Source: Saccharopolyspora rhizosphaerae (lineage in GTDB: Bacteria > Actinomycetota > Actinomycetes > Mycobacteriales > Pseudonocardiaceae). From it: a DNA stretch of 64,000 nt. Where the stretch lies: the NCBI RefSeq assembly GCF_003931915.1, contig NZ_RSAA01000005.1, forward strand, positions 100,395 to 164,394. The letters are read 5' to 3'. The position numbers and the translations under genes are program-made. Every line of letters starts with the position of its first letter. Within the stretch, counting starts at the first letter, position 1. Below are positions 55,275-63,906 of this stretch, one piece after another. The notes beneath the pieces were generated by a model. That model did not search any database and was not told where the DNA came from. It was given only the letters and a program-made list of their open reading frames with translations.

Positions 55275-57445
55275 CCGAACCCGTCGACGAGCACTTCCTC
55301 CAGCAACTGGCGCTCCTCCGCGACCAGGCACCTGCTGACCGCCCGCCCGCGCCGGACGAGGACCTGGTGGGGTTGTTCGCCTCCCAGGCCGGCAGCCGGC
55401 ACCTCGACTTCAAGGCCCGTGAGCTGGGCAAGCGCGGGGTGGGCTTCTACAGCATCGGCTCGTCGGGCCACGAGTCGAACGCCGCGGTCGCGGCGGCGTT
55501 GCGGGTGAGCGACCCGGCGTTGCTGCACTACCGGTCGGGCGCGTTCTACCTGGAGCGGGCCCGCCAGGTCGCCGGCAGCACCCCCCTGCTGGACGTGCTG
55601 CTGGGCGTGGTGGCCTCGGCCGACGAGCCGATCTCCGCAGGGCGGCACAAGGTGTTCGGACACGCGGAGCTGTCGGTGATCCCGCAGACCTCGACCATCG
55701 CCTCGCACCTGCCGCGCTCGGTGGGCCTGGCGTTCGCGCTGGAGCGCGGTGCCCAGCTCGGGGTGGAGGCGGAGTGGCCGGCGGATTCGGTGGTGCTGTG
55801 CAGCTTCGGGGACGCCTCGGCGAACCACTCGACCGCCACCGGCGCGATCAACTCGGCGCTGCACTGCACGCACCAGGGCCTGCCGTTGCCGTTGCTGTTC
55901 GTGTGCGAGGACAACGGGATCGGCATCAGCGTGCGCACGCCGTCGGGCTGGGTCGCCTCGGCCTACGGCGACCGGCCAGGCCTGCGCTACTTCACCGCCG
56001 AGGGCACCGACCCCGTCGAGTGCCTGCGGGTCTCGCGGGAAGCCGCCGACTGGGTGCGGCAGCACCGGGTACCGGCGTTCCTGCACCTGCGCACCGTCCG
56101 GTTGATGGGCCACGCCGGGTCCGACGTCGAATCGGCGTACCGCTCGCGCGCGGAGATCACCGCCGACCTCGACCGCGACCCGCTGCTGGCGACCGCGAAG
56201 GAGCTCGTCACGCGAGGCGTCCTCACCCCCGACGAGGTGCTGGCGCGCTACGAGGCCACGCGGTCCGAAGTGGACGCCCTCGCCGAGGAGGCGCTCGGGC
56301 GCCGCAAGCTGGGCAGTGCGGCGGAGGTGATGGCCTCCCTGCACCGCCACTCCCCCGACGCCATCGCCGACCACACCGCCCAACGCCCACCCGACCGCGC
56401 CGGAACCTTCGACACGCCACCGGAATCCGAGGGACCGCTGACGCTGGCGCAGGCGATCAACCGCTCGCTGGCCGAGGAGCTCGGCCGGGACGAGCGCGTC
56501 CTGGTCTTCGGCGAGGACGTCGCCCGCAAGGGCGGCGTGTACGGCGTGACCCGAGGTTTGCGCAAGAAGTTCGGAGCCAGGCGGGTCTTCGACACGCTGC
56601 TGGACGAGCAGAGCATCCTCGGCACCGCGCTGGGCGCGGGGCTGGCCGGGCTGCTTCCGATCCCGGAGATCCAGTACCTGGCCTACCTGCACAACGCCGC
56701 CGACCAGCTGCGCGGGGAGGCGAGCACGTTGAGCTTCTTCTCCCACGGCCGCTACACCAACCCGATGGTCGTGCGCATCGCCGGTTACGGCTACCAGAAG
56801 GGCTTCGGCGGTCACTTCCACAACGACGACAGCGTCGCGGCACTGCGCGACCTGCCCGGCGTGGTCCTGGCCTCGCCGTCCCGGCCGGACGACGCGGCGG
56901 CGATGCTGCGCACCTGCGTCGTCGCTGCGCGCGTGGACGGACGGGTCTGCGCGTTCCTGGAGCCCATCGCCCTCTACCACACCCGAGACCTGCACGAACC
57001 CGGTGACGAGGGCTGGTTGGCCGAGTACCCGCGACCGGGCGAGCACCACGTGCCGATCGGCCGCGCCCGGGTCCACGGCCACGGCACGGACCTGACGCTG
57101 GTCAGCTTCGGCAACGGTGTCCCGATGAGCTTGCGCGTCGCGGAACGCCTCAGGCAGCAAGGCGTGCACGCCCGGGTGCTCGACCTGCGCTGGCTCGCCC
57201 CGCTACCGGCCGAAGACCTCCTGGAAACCGCCGAGGCAACGGGCAAGGTGCTCGTGGTGGACGAAACCCGCCGCAGCGGCGGCGTTTCCGAAGCGGTGGT
57301 CACCGCACTGGTCGACGCGGGCTTCACCGGCAAGGTCGCCCGGGTGACCAGCGAGGACAGCTTCATCCCCCTGGGCGCCGCGGCCTACCACGTCCTGCTG
57401 GACGAGGACACCGTCGAAACAGCCGCCCTCAAGCTCACCCGCTGA
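55271..57445 (+). CDS. Fused E1 alpha/beta 2-oxoacid dehydrogenase (branched-chain type)
   Basis: A 724-residue thiamine-diphosphate enzyme in which the alpha and beta chains of E1 are joined. The alpha half (to about 380) has FYSIGSSGHESNAAVAAAL, the ThDP motif CSFGDASANHSTATGAIN and FVCEDNGIGISV. The beta half (from about 400) has LTLAQAINRSLAEELGRDER, VFGEDVARKGGVYGVTRGL and KVLVVDETRRSGGVSEAV. It decarboxylates a 2-oxoacid and acylates a lipoyl E2, so E2 and E3 must be encoded elsewhere. The ATG overlaps the LysR stop. Last gene of the operon. Confidence 0.88.
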   Translation: MTEPVDEHFLQQLALLRDQAPADRPPAPDEDLVGLFASQAGSRHLDFKARELGKRGVGFYSIGSSGHESNAAVAAALRVSDPALLHYRSGAFYLERARQVAGSTPLLDVLLGVVASADEPISAGRHKVFGHAELSVIPQTSTIASHLPRSVGLAFALERGAQLGVEAEWPADSVVLCSFGDASANHSTATGAINSALHCTHQGLPLPLLFVCEDNGIGISVRTPSGWVASAYGDRPGLRYFTAEGTDPVECLRVSREAADWVRQHRVPAFLHLRTVRLMGHAGSDVESAYRSRAEITADLDRDPLLATAKELVTRGVLTPDEVLARYEATRSEVDALAEEALGRRKLGSAAEVMASLHRHSPDAIADHTAQRPPDRAGTFDTPPESEGPLTLAQAINRSLAEELGRDERVLVFGEDVARKGGVYGVTRGLRKKFGARRVFDTLLDEQSILGTALGAGLAGLLPIPEIQYLAYLHNAADQLRGEASTLSFFSHGRYTNPMVVRIAGYGYQKGFGGHFHNDDSVAALRDLPGVVLASPSRPDDAAAMLRTCVVAARVDGRVCAFLEPIALYHTRDLHEPGDEGWLAEYPRPGEHHVPIGRARVHGHGTDLTLVSFGNGVPMSLRVAERLRQQGVHARVLDLRWLAPLPAEDLLETAEATGKVLVVDETRRSGGVSEAVVTALVDAGFTGKVARVTSEDSFIPLGAAAYHVLLDEDTVETAALKLTR

Positions 57446-57605
57446 GCCAGGAACCTCCCGGAACAACGCGCACCGCCAGGGCACCCCGCAGGGCGGAAAG
57501 CCGCCAGGGATGCGGCAGGCCGCGGGCTGTTCCCAGGCTGGGACTCAACCACGGTTCCTCACCCGCTCGGGCGGGGACCCGGGACGCCGTGTTACGTACC
57601 GGGGG

Positions 57606-57779
57606 TTGGCGATCGGCCCTGTGGCGCGGGTCAGCCAGGTCCGGGTCACCCAGCCGGTCATGACCATCGTCTGGGCGACGGTGATCCTCGCCGAACCGCT
57701 GACCTGGCCCACTCTCCTGGGAGCCCTCGCGGTGATCGTCTGCGCGATCCTGTCAGTGCGCACTCGCCTCGGCCTGTGA
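57606..57779 (+). pseudogene. Remnant of a DMT (EamA) transporter, C-terminal end only
   Basis: The translation reads GPVARVSQVRVTQPVMTIVW followed by ATVILAEPLTWPTLLGALAV and IVCAILSVRTRLGL. That is the last two helices of an EamA-type exporter, where the TQPV motif and 'GE/AE-LTW-LGA' turn are characteristic. The usual protein is about 300 residues, but only 160 bases separate this from the E1 stop, so the rest is gone. There is no ribosome site. The gap 57446-57840 holds nothing else except a small GGCGG-AAAG-CCGCC hairpin at 57492-57505, a possible E1 terminator. Confidence 0.7.
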
Positions 57780-57840
57780 CCGGACGCTTCGGGCATGGCG
57801 CAGCAGCAGGACTGTCCGGTGTGGACCGCCCCGCCGGGGG

Positions 57841-59241
57841 TCAGGAGGGGTCGCCGAAGACCTTGCCGGGGTTGAAGATCCCGGCCGGGTCGAGGGCGTT
57901 CTTGATGTCGTGGTGCATGTCGACGACCTTGGGCGAGAGCTCGGCGTGCAGGCCCTTGCGCTTGAGCAGGCCGACGCCGTGCTCGCCGGTGACCGTGCCG
58001 CCGAGCTCGATGGCGTCGGCGACGATGTCGTCGAAGGCGCGCTGAGCGCGCAGCCGGGCGTCGTCGTCGCCGGGCGGGGTGATGATCAGCGGGTGCAGGT
58101 TGCCGTCGCCGGCGTGGGCGATGTTGGCGATCTGCGTGTCGTGCCGCTGCGCGGCGGCTTCGATGCGCACGAGCATGTCCGGGACCAGCGCGCGCGGGAC
58201 GCAGACGTCCTCGGTGAGCAGCGGGCCGAGGCGCTCCAGCGCGGGGTAGGCCAGGCGGCGGGCCGCGAACAGCGCGTCGGCTTCCTGCTCGTCGGTGGAG
58301 CGGGCGCTCCAGGTCGCCCCAGCCTCGTCGAAGCAGCGCACGAGCGTGTCGACTTCCTGATCCCCCGCTTGTCCCGGGGTGTCCGAGCGGCCGAGCAGCA
58401 GGACGTTGGCCTCGGCGGACAGGCCCATGTTCTTCCACTCGTCGACCGCGCGGAGGCAGTGCTGGTCGAGCAGCTCCAGCGCGGAAGGCACGACGCCGGC
58501 AGCGGCGACGGCGGCGACCGCCTCGCCCGCGGCGACCAGCGAGTCGAAGTAGCCGACGACGGTGCGCTCGGGTGCGCGCAGGCCGGGCAGCAGCTTCACG
58601 GTCACCTCGGTGATGACGCCGAGCGTGCCCTCGGAACCGACGAACAGCCCGCACAGGTCGTACCCGGCGACGCCCTTGGCGGTGCGGCGACCGAGCCGCA
58701 CGAGCTCGCCGGAGCCGACGACGGCCTCCACCCCGAGCACGTAGTCCCTGGTCACGCCGTACTTCACGCAGCACACGCCACCGGCGTTGGTGGAGACGTT
58801 GCCGCCGATGGTCGACCAGGGCGAGCTCGCCGGGTCCGGCGGGTACCAGGCACCGTGCTCGCGGCAGGCCGCGCGCAGGTCGTCGTTGACGACTCCCGGC
58901 TGGACCACGGCCAACTGCTCCCGCGGGTTGATCTCGAGGACCTGGTCCATGCCTTCCAGGGAGATCAGCACGCACCCGTCGACGGCGTTGGCGCCACCGG
59001 ACAGGCCGGTGCCCGCGCCGCGGGGCACGACCGGCACCCGGTGCTCGGCGCAGACCTGCACCGCCGCGACCACGTCGTCGGTGCTGCGGGCGCGCACGAC
59101 GGCGAGGGGCTTGCCGTAGGGCGCCCACTCGGCTTCGTCGTGGGAGAAGCGCCCGGTGGAGTCCGGGTCGGTCAGCAGCACCTCGTCCGGCAGCGCCGAC
59201 CGCAACGCGCGCAGCGCGGCGTTGTCCGAGTTGTCCACCAT
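57841..59241 (-). CDS. FAD-linked 2-hydroxyacid oxidase/dehydrogenase (GlcD family, second single-domain copy)
   Basis: A 466-residue flavoprotein with VPRGAGTGLSGGANAVDG, WSTIGGNVSTNAGGVCCVKY, ANIAHAGDGNLHPLI and VTGEHGVGLLKRKGLH, i.e. both the FAD domain and the cap of GlcD/LldD2-type enzymes. It is related to the enzyme at 33117 but not a recent duplicate, judging by their differing motifs. Substrate would be a 2-hydroxyacid such as glycolate or lactate. The ATG follows AGGAGGTAACCC, a strong ribosome site. It stands alone; the window therefore holds three GlcD-fold enzymes. Confidence 0.88.
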   Translation of the reverse strand: MVDNSDNAALRALRSALPDEVLLTDPDSTGRFSHDEAEWAPYGKPLAVVRARSTDDVVAAVQVCAEHRVPVVPRGAGTGLSGGANAVDGCVLISLEGMDQVLEINPREQLAVVQPGVVNDDLRAACREHGAWYPPDPASSPWSTIGGNVSTNAGGVCCVKYGVTRDYVLGVEAVVGSGELVRLGRRTAKGVAGYDLCGLFVGSEGTLGVITEVTVKLLPGLRAPERTVVGYFDSLVAAGEAVAAVAAAGVVPSALELLDQHCLRAVDEWKNMGLSAEANVLLLGRSDTPGQAGDQEVDTLVRCFDEAGATWSARSTDEQEADALFAARRLAYPALERLGPLLTEDVCVPRALVPDMLVRIEAAAQRHDTQIANIAHAGDGNLHPLIITPPGDDDARLRAQRAFDDIVADAIELGGTVTGEHGVGLLKRKGLHAELSPKVVDMHHDIKNALDPAGIFNPGKVFGDPS

Positions 59242-59308
59242 GGGTTACCTCCTCCTGCGCGAACCGCCCACACAGTAACCCGGAGGGATGAACGAGGAGC
59301 TCAAGGCC

Positions 59309-60820
59309 TCAACCGAGTTCGGGGAACCGGGGAGCCCAGACCTGCCGCGACCCGCGGATCGGATCACAGGCCAGCGCCACCGGGTTGCCGAGGACCCGGG
59401 TCGGCCGTTCGGGCAGGTGGTAGGCGGGCCACCCGGGGTCGCCGGTCGCGGCGAAGGAGGTCCAGGCCTGCCGGATCGCGCGGGAGAGCTCGTCGAACCC
59501 CTCCGGTGCTGCGCCGAGCATCTCCACCGCCAGCGGGTCGTCGTGCTGACCGAAGGTGAACGGCACGTCCAGGCCGTGGGTGGCGCCCAGCACCCCGTCG
59601 CGCTGCGGGGTCTCCCAGGTGAACTCGTAGAGGTGGGCCCGGCCGCCGGCCGCTGCGGCGGCCTCCACCATCCACACCGCCGGCATCCGGAACAGCTGGT
59701 CGCTGAGCAGCACCGTGTACAAGTCGGTGTCGGCGACGCCCGGGTAGGCGGAGCGGTACTCGGCGGCCGTCGACCCGGGCAGGTTCAAGTCGCGCACCAA
59801 GCCCTCGAGGTCGCGGGCCTCCGCGGGCAGGTCGACGGTGAAGCCGGTCGCCTCGTCGCGGTTGAAACCAGCGATCACGTCGATGCCGTTGGCGACGCCG
59901 CCGCGCAGCGCCACCCACGGGAGTTCGGAGAGCACTTCCCCGTCGAGGACGACGTTGTAGGGCAGGTTGTTGGTCCAGGCCGCGCGGTTGGCGCTGATCT
60001 CCGCCATCGCCCGGCCCTGGGCGGCGTGCAGGTCCTCGACGGGCAGCTCGGCGAGGGCGCTGGCGGTGGCGGGCACGCCGAGCGGTCCGGTGATCAGCTC
60101 ACCGAGCTTGCGGGCCTCGTCCTCGTCGACGTACATCGCCGCCGGGCTCTGCGCGATGGCCCGGCGGAACAGGCCGCGCCGACCGGACCCGGCGACCAGC
60201 GTCGCCACCGAGACACCTCCGGCCGACTCGCCGAAGATCGTCACGTTGTCGGGGTTGCCGCCGAAGGAGATGATGTTGTCGCGCACCCAGCGCAGCGCCG
60301 CGAGCTGGTCGAGGATGCCGCGGTTGGCCGGGGCGTCGTCGACCCACCCGAACCCCTCGTAGCCGACGCGGTAGTTCACGGTCACCACGACCACGCCCTC
60401 GCGTGCGAGCGTTGCCCCGTTGAAGCCGTCGGTCCCTCCGGTTCCACCCAGGAACGCGCCGCCGTGCAGCCACACCATCACCGGCAGGTGCCCGCCGCGG
60501 TCGGGCGTCCAGACGTTCACCGTGAGGCAGTCGGTCGCATCACCGGGCCGCCAGACCGCGGGCAGCGGCGGTATGGGCGCCTGCGGGACCGGAGCGCTGT
60601 ACTGCGTGGCGTCGCGCAGCCCGTCCCAACGCGGCGGCGCGATCGGTGCCTGGAACCGGCGCGCGCCGTCCAGCGGCGCCGCGTAGGGGATGCCCTTGAA
60701 GACCATGACGTCGCCGTCCGTGGTTCCCCGCACAGCGCCGTGCTCGGTCCGCACGACGAGGTCCACCCCGCCGTACAACCACCGGAAGCTCGATAAGGGG
60801 GGCTGCTGCTCCTCGTCCAT
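59309..60820 (-). CDS. Type-B carboxylesterase
   Basis: A 503-residue alpha/beta hydrolase of the carboxylesterase type-B family. The nucleophile is S199 in TIFGESAGGVSVATLV; the family signature DCLTVNVWTPDRGGHLPVM and oxyanion region WLHGGAFLGGTGG precede it, and GATHGLDVPFTFG carries the catalytic histidine. No signal peptide is present, so it is probably cytoplasmic. Two starts are possible: the ATG at 60820, or a GTG at 60826 that overlaps the upstream stop as GTGA. Either way it is translationally coupled to the acyltransferase gene, suggesting a role in ester or lipid turnover. Confidence 0.9.
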   Translation of the reverse strand: MDEEQQPPLSSFRWLYGGVDLVVRTEHGAVRGTTDGDVMVFKGIPYAAPLDGARRFQAPIAPPRWDGLRDATQYSAPVPQAPIPPLPAVWRPGDATDCLTVNVWTPDRGGHLPVMVWLHGGAFLGGTGGTDGFNGATLAREGVVVVTVNYRVGYEGFGWVDDAPANRGILDQLAALRWVRDNIISFGGNPDNVTIFGESAGGVSVATLVAGSGRRGLFRRAIAQSPAAMYVDEDEARKLGELITGPLGVPATASALAELPVEDLHAAQGRAMAEISANRAAWTNNLPYNVVLDGEVLSELPWVALRGGVANGIDVIAGFNRDEATGFTVDLPAEARDLEGLVRDLNLPGSTAAEYRSAYPGVADTDLYTVLLSDQLFRMPAVWMVEAAAAAGGRAHLYEFTWETPQRDGVLGATHGLDVPFTFGQHDDPLAVEMLGAAPEGFDELSRAIRQAWTSFAATGDPGWPAYHLPERPTRVLGNPVALACDPIRGSRQVWAPRFPELG

Positions 60821-60822
60821 GC

Positions 60823-62178
60823 TCACGTCCCATCGCTGAGTTCGGTGACCGCCTGCGGCAGCGCCTCGGCGAGCTTCTCCAGGTCCGGCAACGCCGCCCG
60901 GTTCGCCTGCACCCCGATGTGCACCGTGTCCCGGAACTGCGAGACCGCGATCGACAGCGCGTGGCCGGCCGCCAGCGGGGCCAGCGGGAACAGCTCGGCC
61001 ACCTCCGCGCCGTCGAGGGACGCGTCGAACCTCGGCAGCGGCACGTTGGTGACCATCGTGTCGAACAGCAGCGGAGCACCTTGGGCGACCAGCGGTGTGG
61101 CGACGTGGTGCAGCAGTTGCGGCACCCGGCCCGCGAGCACCGGGAACGCCCCCGGACCGCGCAGCGGGCCCGCGGTCTTGTTGGCGCTCATCTCCGCGCG
61201 GATCGCCTGCAGCCGCGCGCCCGGACCGGGTTCGGCGACCGGGAGGTCGCACAGGTAGCCGGAGAGCTGGTTGTTGCCGTTGCGGGGTTGGTTGCTGCGC
61301 CGCCGGCACACCGGGATCAGCGCGCGCACCGGCACCTCGTCGACGTCCGAACCGCGGTCGGCCATCCACTGCCGCAGCGCTCCGGCGATCACGGCGAGCA
61401 CGACGTCGTTGGTGGTGCCGCCGCCGTGCCGGGTGCGGATGCGGCGGATGTCGTCGAGGTCGATGGGCACCAGCGCGAGCCTGCGGGCCGGCGAGGTCGA
61501 GGCGTGCATCGGCGAGGACTGCACCGGGAGGCGCATGTTGCGCACCACCGAGGCCGCGATCCCGAGGCACTCACCGGACTTCGACAGGGTTCCGCGCACC
61601 ACGTCGACCAGCTTCTCCGGCTGGCGGAGCAGTCCGAAGGCCTCGTCGAGCGGGTGGGCCGGTGGTGCCGCGGGGGTGTCGGCCAGGTCGCTGAACTCGT
61701 CGAGCAGCCGCACCCCCACCTCAACGGCGTCGTGCCCGTCGACCAGCGAGTGGTGGAACTTCATCAGCACCGCGAAGCGGTTGTCGGCCAAGCCGGTGAT
61801 CAGGTGCAGCTCCCACAGCGGCCGGCGCTGGTCGAGCGGGTCGGCGACCAGCTCGGATGCCAGGACCGCGAGCTCCTCGCGGCCTCCCGGGCTGGGCACC
61901 TCGTGGTCGTGGACGTGCGCAGTGGCGTCGAAGTCCCGGGCCTCGCGCCAGTGCGGCTGCAGCCAGGAGCGCTCCAGCCGCATCCGCAGCCGGGAGATGC
62001 GCTGGGCCCGCTCGGCGAGCAGCCGCCGCAAGCGGTCCCGGTCCACCGGTCCGTGGGCGCGGAACACCGCGACCGCGCCCACGTGCATGGGCGTGTCCTC
62101 CTGCTCCATGCACAGGAAAGCCCAGTCGAGCGGTGTGAGTTCACTTCTGGATGGCGTCTCGGTTGCGCTTGCGCTCAT
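60823..62178 (-). CDS. Wax ester synthase/diacylglycerol acyltransferase (WS/DGAT)
   Basis: A 451-residue acyltransferase with the catalytic HHxxxDG motif as MKFHHSLVDGHDAVEVG (about residue 140), the N-terminal LTPLDWAFLCMEQEDTPMHV, and the later GGTTNDVVLAVIAGALRQW and VTNVPLPRF. These are the defining blocks of bacterial WS/DGAT enzymes, which esterify diacylglycerol or fatty alcohol with acyl-CoA to make storage lipid. Full length. The ATG has only a weak ribosome site. It is upstream of, and overlapping, the carboxylesterase gene. The 540-base region before it probably holds its control signals. Confidence 0.92.
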   Translation of the reverse strand: MSASATETPSRSELTPLDWAFLCMEQEDTPMHVGAVAVFRAHGPVDRDRLRRLLAERAQRISRLRMRLERSWLQPHWREARDFDATAHVHDHEVPSPGGREELAVLASELVADPLDQRRPLWELHLITGLADNRFAVLMKFHHSLVDGHDAVEVGVRLLDEFSDLADTPAAPPAHPLDEAFGLLRQPEKLVDVVRGTLSKSGECLGIAASVVRNMRLPVQSSPMHASTSPARRLALVPIDLDDIRRIRTRHGGGTTNDVVLAVIAGALRQWMADRGSDVDEVPVRALIPVCRRRSNQPRNGNNQLSGYLCDLPVAEPGPGARLQAIRAEMSANKTAGPLRGPGAFPVLAGRVPQLLHHVATPLVAQGAPLLFDTMVTNVPLPRFDASLDGAEVAELFPLAPLAAGHALSIAVSQFRDTVHIGVQANRAALPDLEKLAEALPQAVTELSDGT

Positions 62179-62720
62179 CGCCCATTTCCCGTCAACGGTG
62201 CAATTGGTTGTTCGCGTTGCAGATCAGTTCCCGGACCGGCCGTCCGGTGGATTGCGAACGAATCCGAAACCGGCTCGCAATCGGACGGTGTGGTGAACCG
62301 GCAGCCCCAGGACCGGGGTTGAACCTGCAGGTGGCGATGACATCGACGGGTCCTTCCGGGTACTTCCGGGTGGTCGGTGTGCGCGCACCGGCGACCGACA
62401 GCATTGAGAGTTCTCGGTCCGACGCACGAGCACCATTCGCAAACCGGTGCGCCGTTGCACAATTCGTCAGGGTAACCGCTGGCGGGCGCATCGACCTTAG
62501 CGAAGAAATGATCAGATGAAAACGACCGACCTCAGCGTCGCTGAAACCCGGAAGGATTGTGATCACTCCGGTCAGTGCCGGTTCGGACTCCCGTGATCAC
62601 CCGAAAGCATGCAGAGCTCCGTCAGCGCACGTCCCCGATGGCGACGGCGATGACGCCGAGCACTGGACGCGACTCCGGCCGCCGTCCGCATTGTCACTCG
62701 AACGCTGCCCCCGAGGAACA
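62179..62720. other. Gene-free region upstream of the WS/DGAT gene
   Basis: About 540 bases, lower in GC than its surroundings, with no convincing gene; open frames on the minus strand lack ribosome sites and look random. It holds two identical palindromes GTGATCAC at 62559-62566 and 62593-62600, 34 bases apart (about three helical turns), which could be operator sites. It must carry the promoter of the WS/DGAT gene. Confidence 0.5.
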
Positions 62721-62768
62721 CGAAGCCCCGCCGCCGCAGGCGTGTCGCGCTGCGGTGGCGGGGCTTCG
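62721..62768 (-). terminator. Terminator hairpin of the MTHFR gene
   Basis: CGAAGCCCCGCCGCCGCA pairs with TGCGGTGGCGGGGCTTCG (18 bp, one G-U) around a 12-base loop, 26 bases beyond the minus-strand stop at 62794. Confidence 0.8.
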
Positions 62769-62793
62769 CGATTCCCAGCCGCGTGGTCTCCGC

Positions 62794-63681
62794 TTACTTG
62801 CCGGGCTCCCAGTGCTCCAGCATCGCCGCGAACGTCTCGAACGCGGGCTCGTTGTAGCCGTAGGGGGCTTCGAGGTGGACGCTGATCGGGAAACCGAGGT
62901 CGTGCACGCCGTCGACGACCCGCTTGTAGAGGTCGACGACCGCCTGCTTGCGCTGCTCGAAGCCGAGCTCGGCCGTGCGGGCGACGAACTCCTGCTCGGC
63001 GGCCACGGCCTGGTTGCCCGGGTCCTGGATCAGCCACTGGATGAGCTTCTTCTTGCTCTCCACGCCCGGGATGAACCCGAAGGACAGCAGGATCTCCGGG
63101 CGGTGCGGCGTGTTGCGCGCGAACTCCTCGAGGAAGTTCACGATGGCGTCGGAGTACAGCAGCTGCGTCATGCCGTAGGTGGCACCGCGCTCGCACTTGA
63201 AGCCGAAGCGGCCCTGCTCCCCTTCCCGGGTCGGGATGAGGATGGAGCCGCGGTGCGGCACGACGTCCTGGAACTTGGTGAGGGCGTCGGTGGGGGGCAC
63301 GCCGGGGCCTTCCCCGTCGGCCATGTTGCGGGGCACGCCGACGAAGGCGATGCCGTCCATCTCGGCCTCGCGCAGCGCCTGCAGCCGCTCCGCCAGGGCC
63401 TGCTCGTCGTGGAAGGCGGTGACCTGCGTGCACAGGCCGCGCACGTCACCGCCGATCTCCGGCCGGATCGTGCGCCAGAAGTCGATGGTGTCCATCTTGG
63501 GCCGGAAGTCGACGGGACGGTCGCCGTCTTCCTGGATGATGCCCGGGATCATCACGTGCCGGATGCGGCCGGTCAGCCCGAACTTGCGGCTGAGCTCGGC
63601 GATCTTGCGTCCTTCGTCAACGGCCCTCTGCACACCGCCGTCGAGGTCGGGCGGAACCAGTTCGAGTGCGATGGTGGTCAT
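62794..63681 (-). CDS. Methylenetetrahydrofolate reductase family protein
   Basis: A 295-residue TIM-barrel protein of the MTHFR type: MTTIALELVPPDLDGG at the start, HVMIPGIIQEDGDRPVDFRP, CTQVTAFHDEQALAERLQAL, VGVPRNMADGEGPGV, and FGFKCERGATYGMTQLLYSD with the conserved late motif. It resembles the mycobacterial Rv2172c-type enzyme more than E. coli MetF, from memory. It would reduce methylenetetrahydrofolate to the methyl donor for methionine synthesis. The ATG lies six bases after GAGG. It lies downstream of ahcY on the same strand; both serve the methionine cycle. Confidence 0.85.
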   Translation of the reverse strand: MTTIALELVPPDLDGGVQRAVDEGRKIAELSRKFGLTGRIRHVMIPGIIQEDGDRPVDFRPKMDTIDFWRTIRPEIGGDVRGLCTQVTAFHDEQALAERLQALREAEMDGIAFVGVPRNMADGEGPGVPPTDALTKFQDVVPHRGSILIPTREGEQGRFGFKCERGATYGMTQLLYSDAIVNFLEEFARNTPHRPEILLSFGFIPGVESKKKLIQWLIQDPGNQAVAAEQEFVARTAELGFEQRKQAVVDLYKRVVDGVHDLGFPISVHLEAPYGYNEPAFETFAAMLEHWEPGK

Positions 63682-63866
63682 GTCGGCCTCAGGTATTCCT
63701 TCTGTCGACTTCGGTCACCGCAGCGCTCGAGAGATACGCCTGCGAACCTGCGCTGAGCGGCAGGGACCGTTTTCTTCCAGGGAGAAGGGTTTCGACCCGG
63801 TCGGTGAGCCCGAAGAGCACCCGCAACGCGGGGCCACGACGGGCTCACCGATCTCGCGGATCCGGA

Positions 63867-63898
63867 GGTGGGCACCGCTCGCGGGGAGCGGTGACCAC
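63867..63898 (-). terminator. Hairpin after ahcY
   Basis: CACCGCT/AGCGGTG (63873-63879 and 63887-63893) with flanking GGTG/CACC pairs, just after the ahcY stop (63907) on the minus strand. Moderately strong, no U-tract. Confidence 0.55.
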
Positions 63899-63906
63899 CG
63901 GCCCGA

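Noticed and set aside
62192..62566. 124-codon minus-strand open frame upstream of the WS/DGAT gene
   Set aside because: No ribosome site and random-looking composition; the region reads as regulatory.
63682..63866. SAH or SAM riboswitch before the MTHFR gene
   Set aside because: The leader shows no conserved SAH/SAM core that I can recognise; only the ahcY end hairpin is clear.
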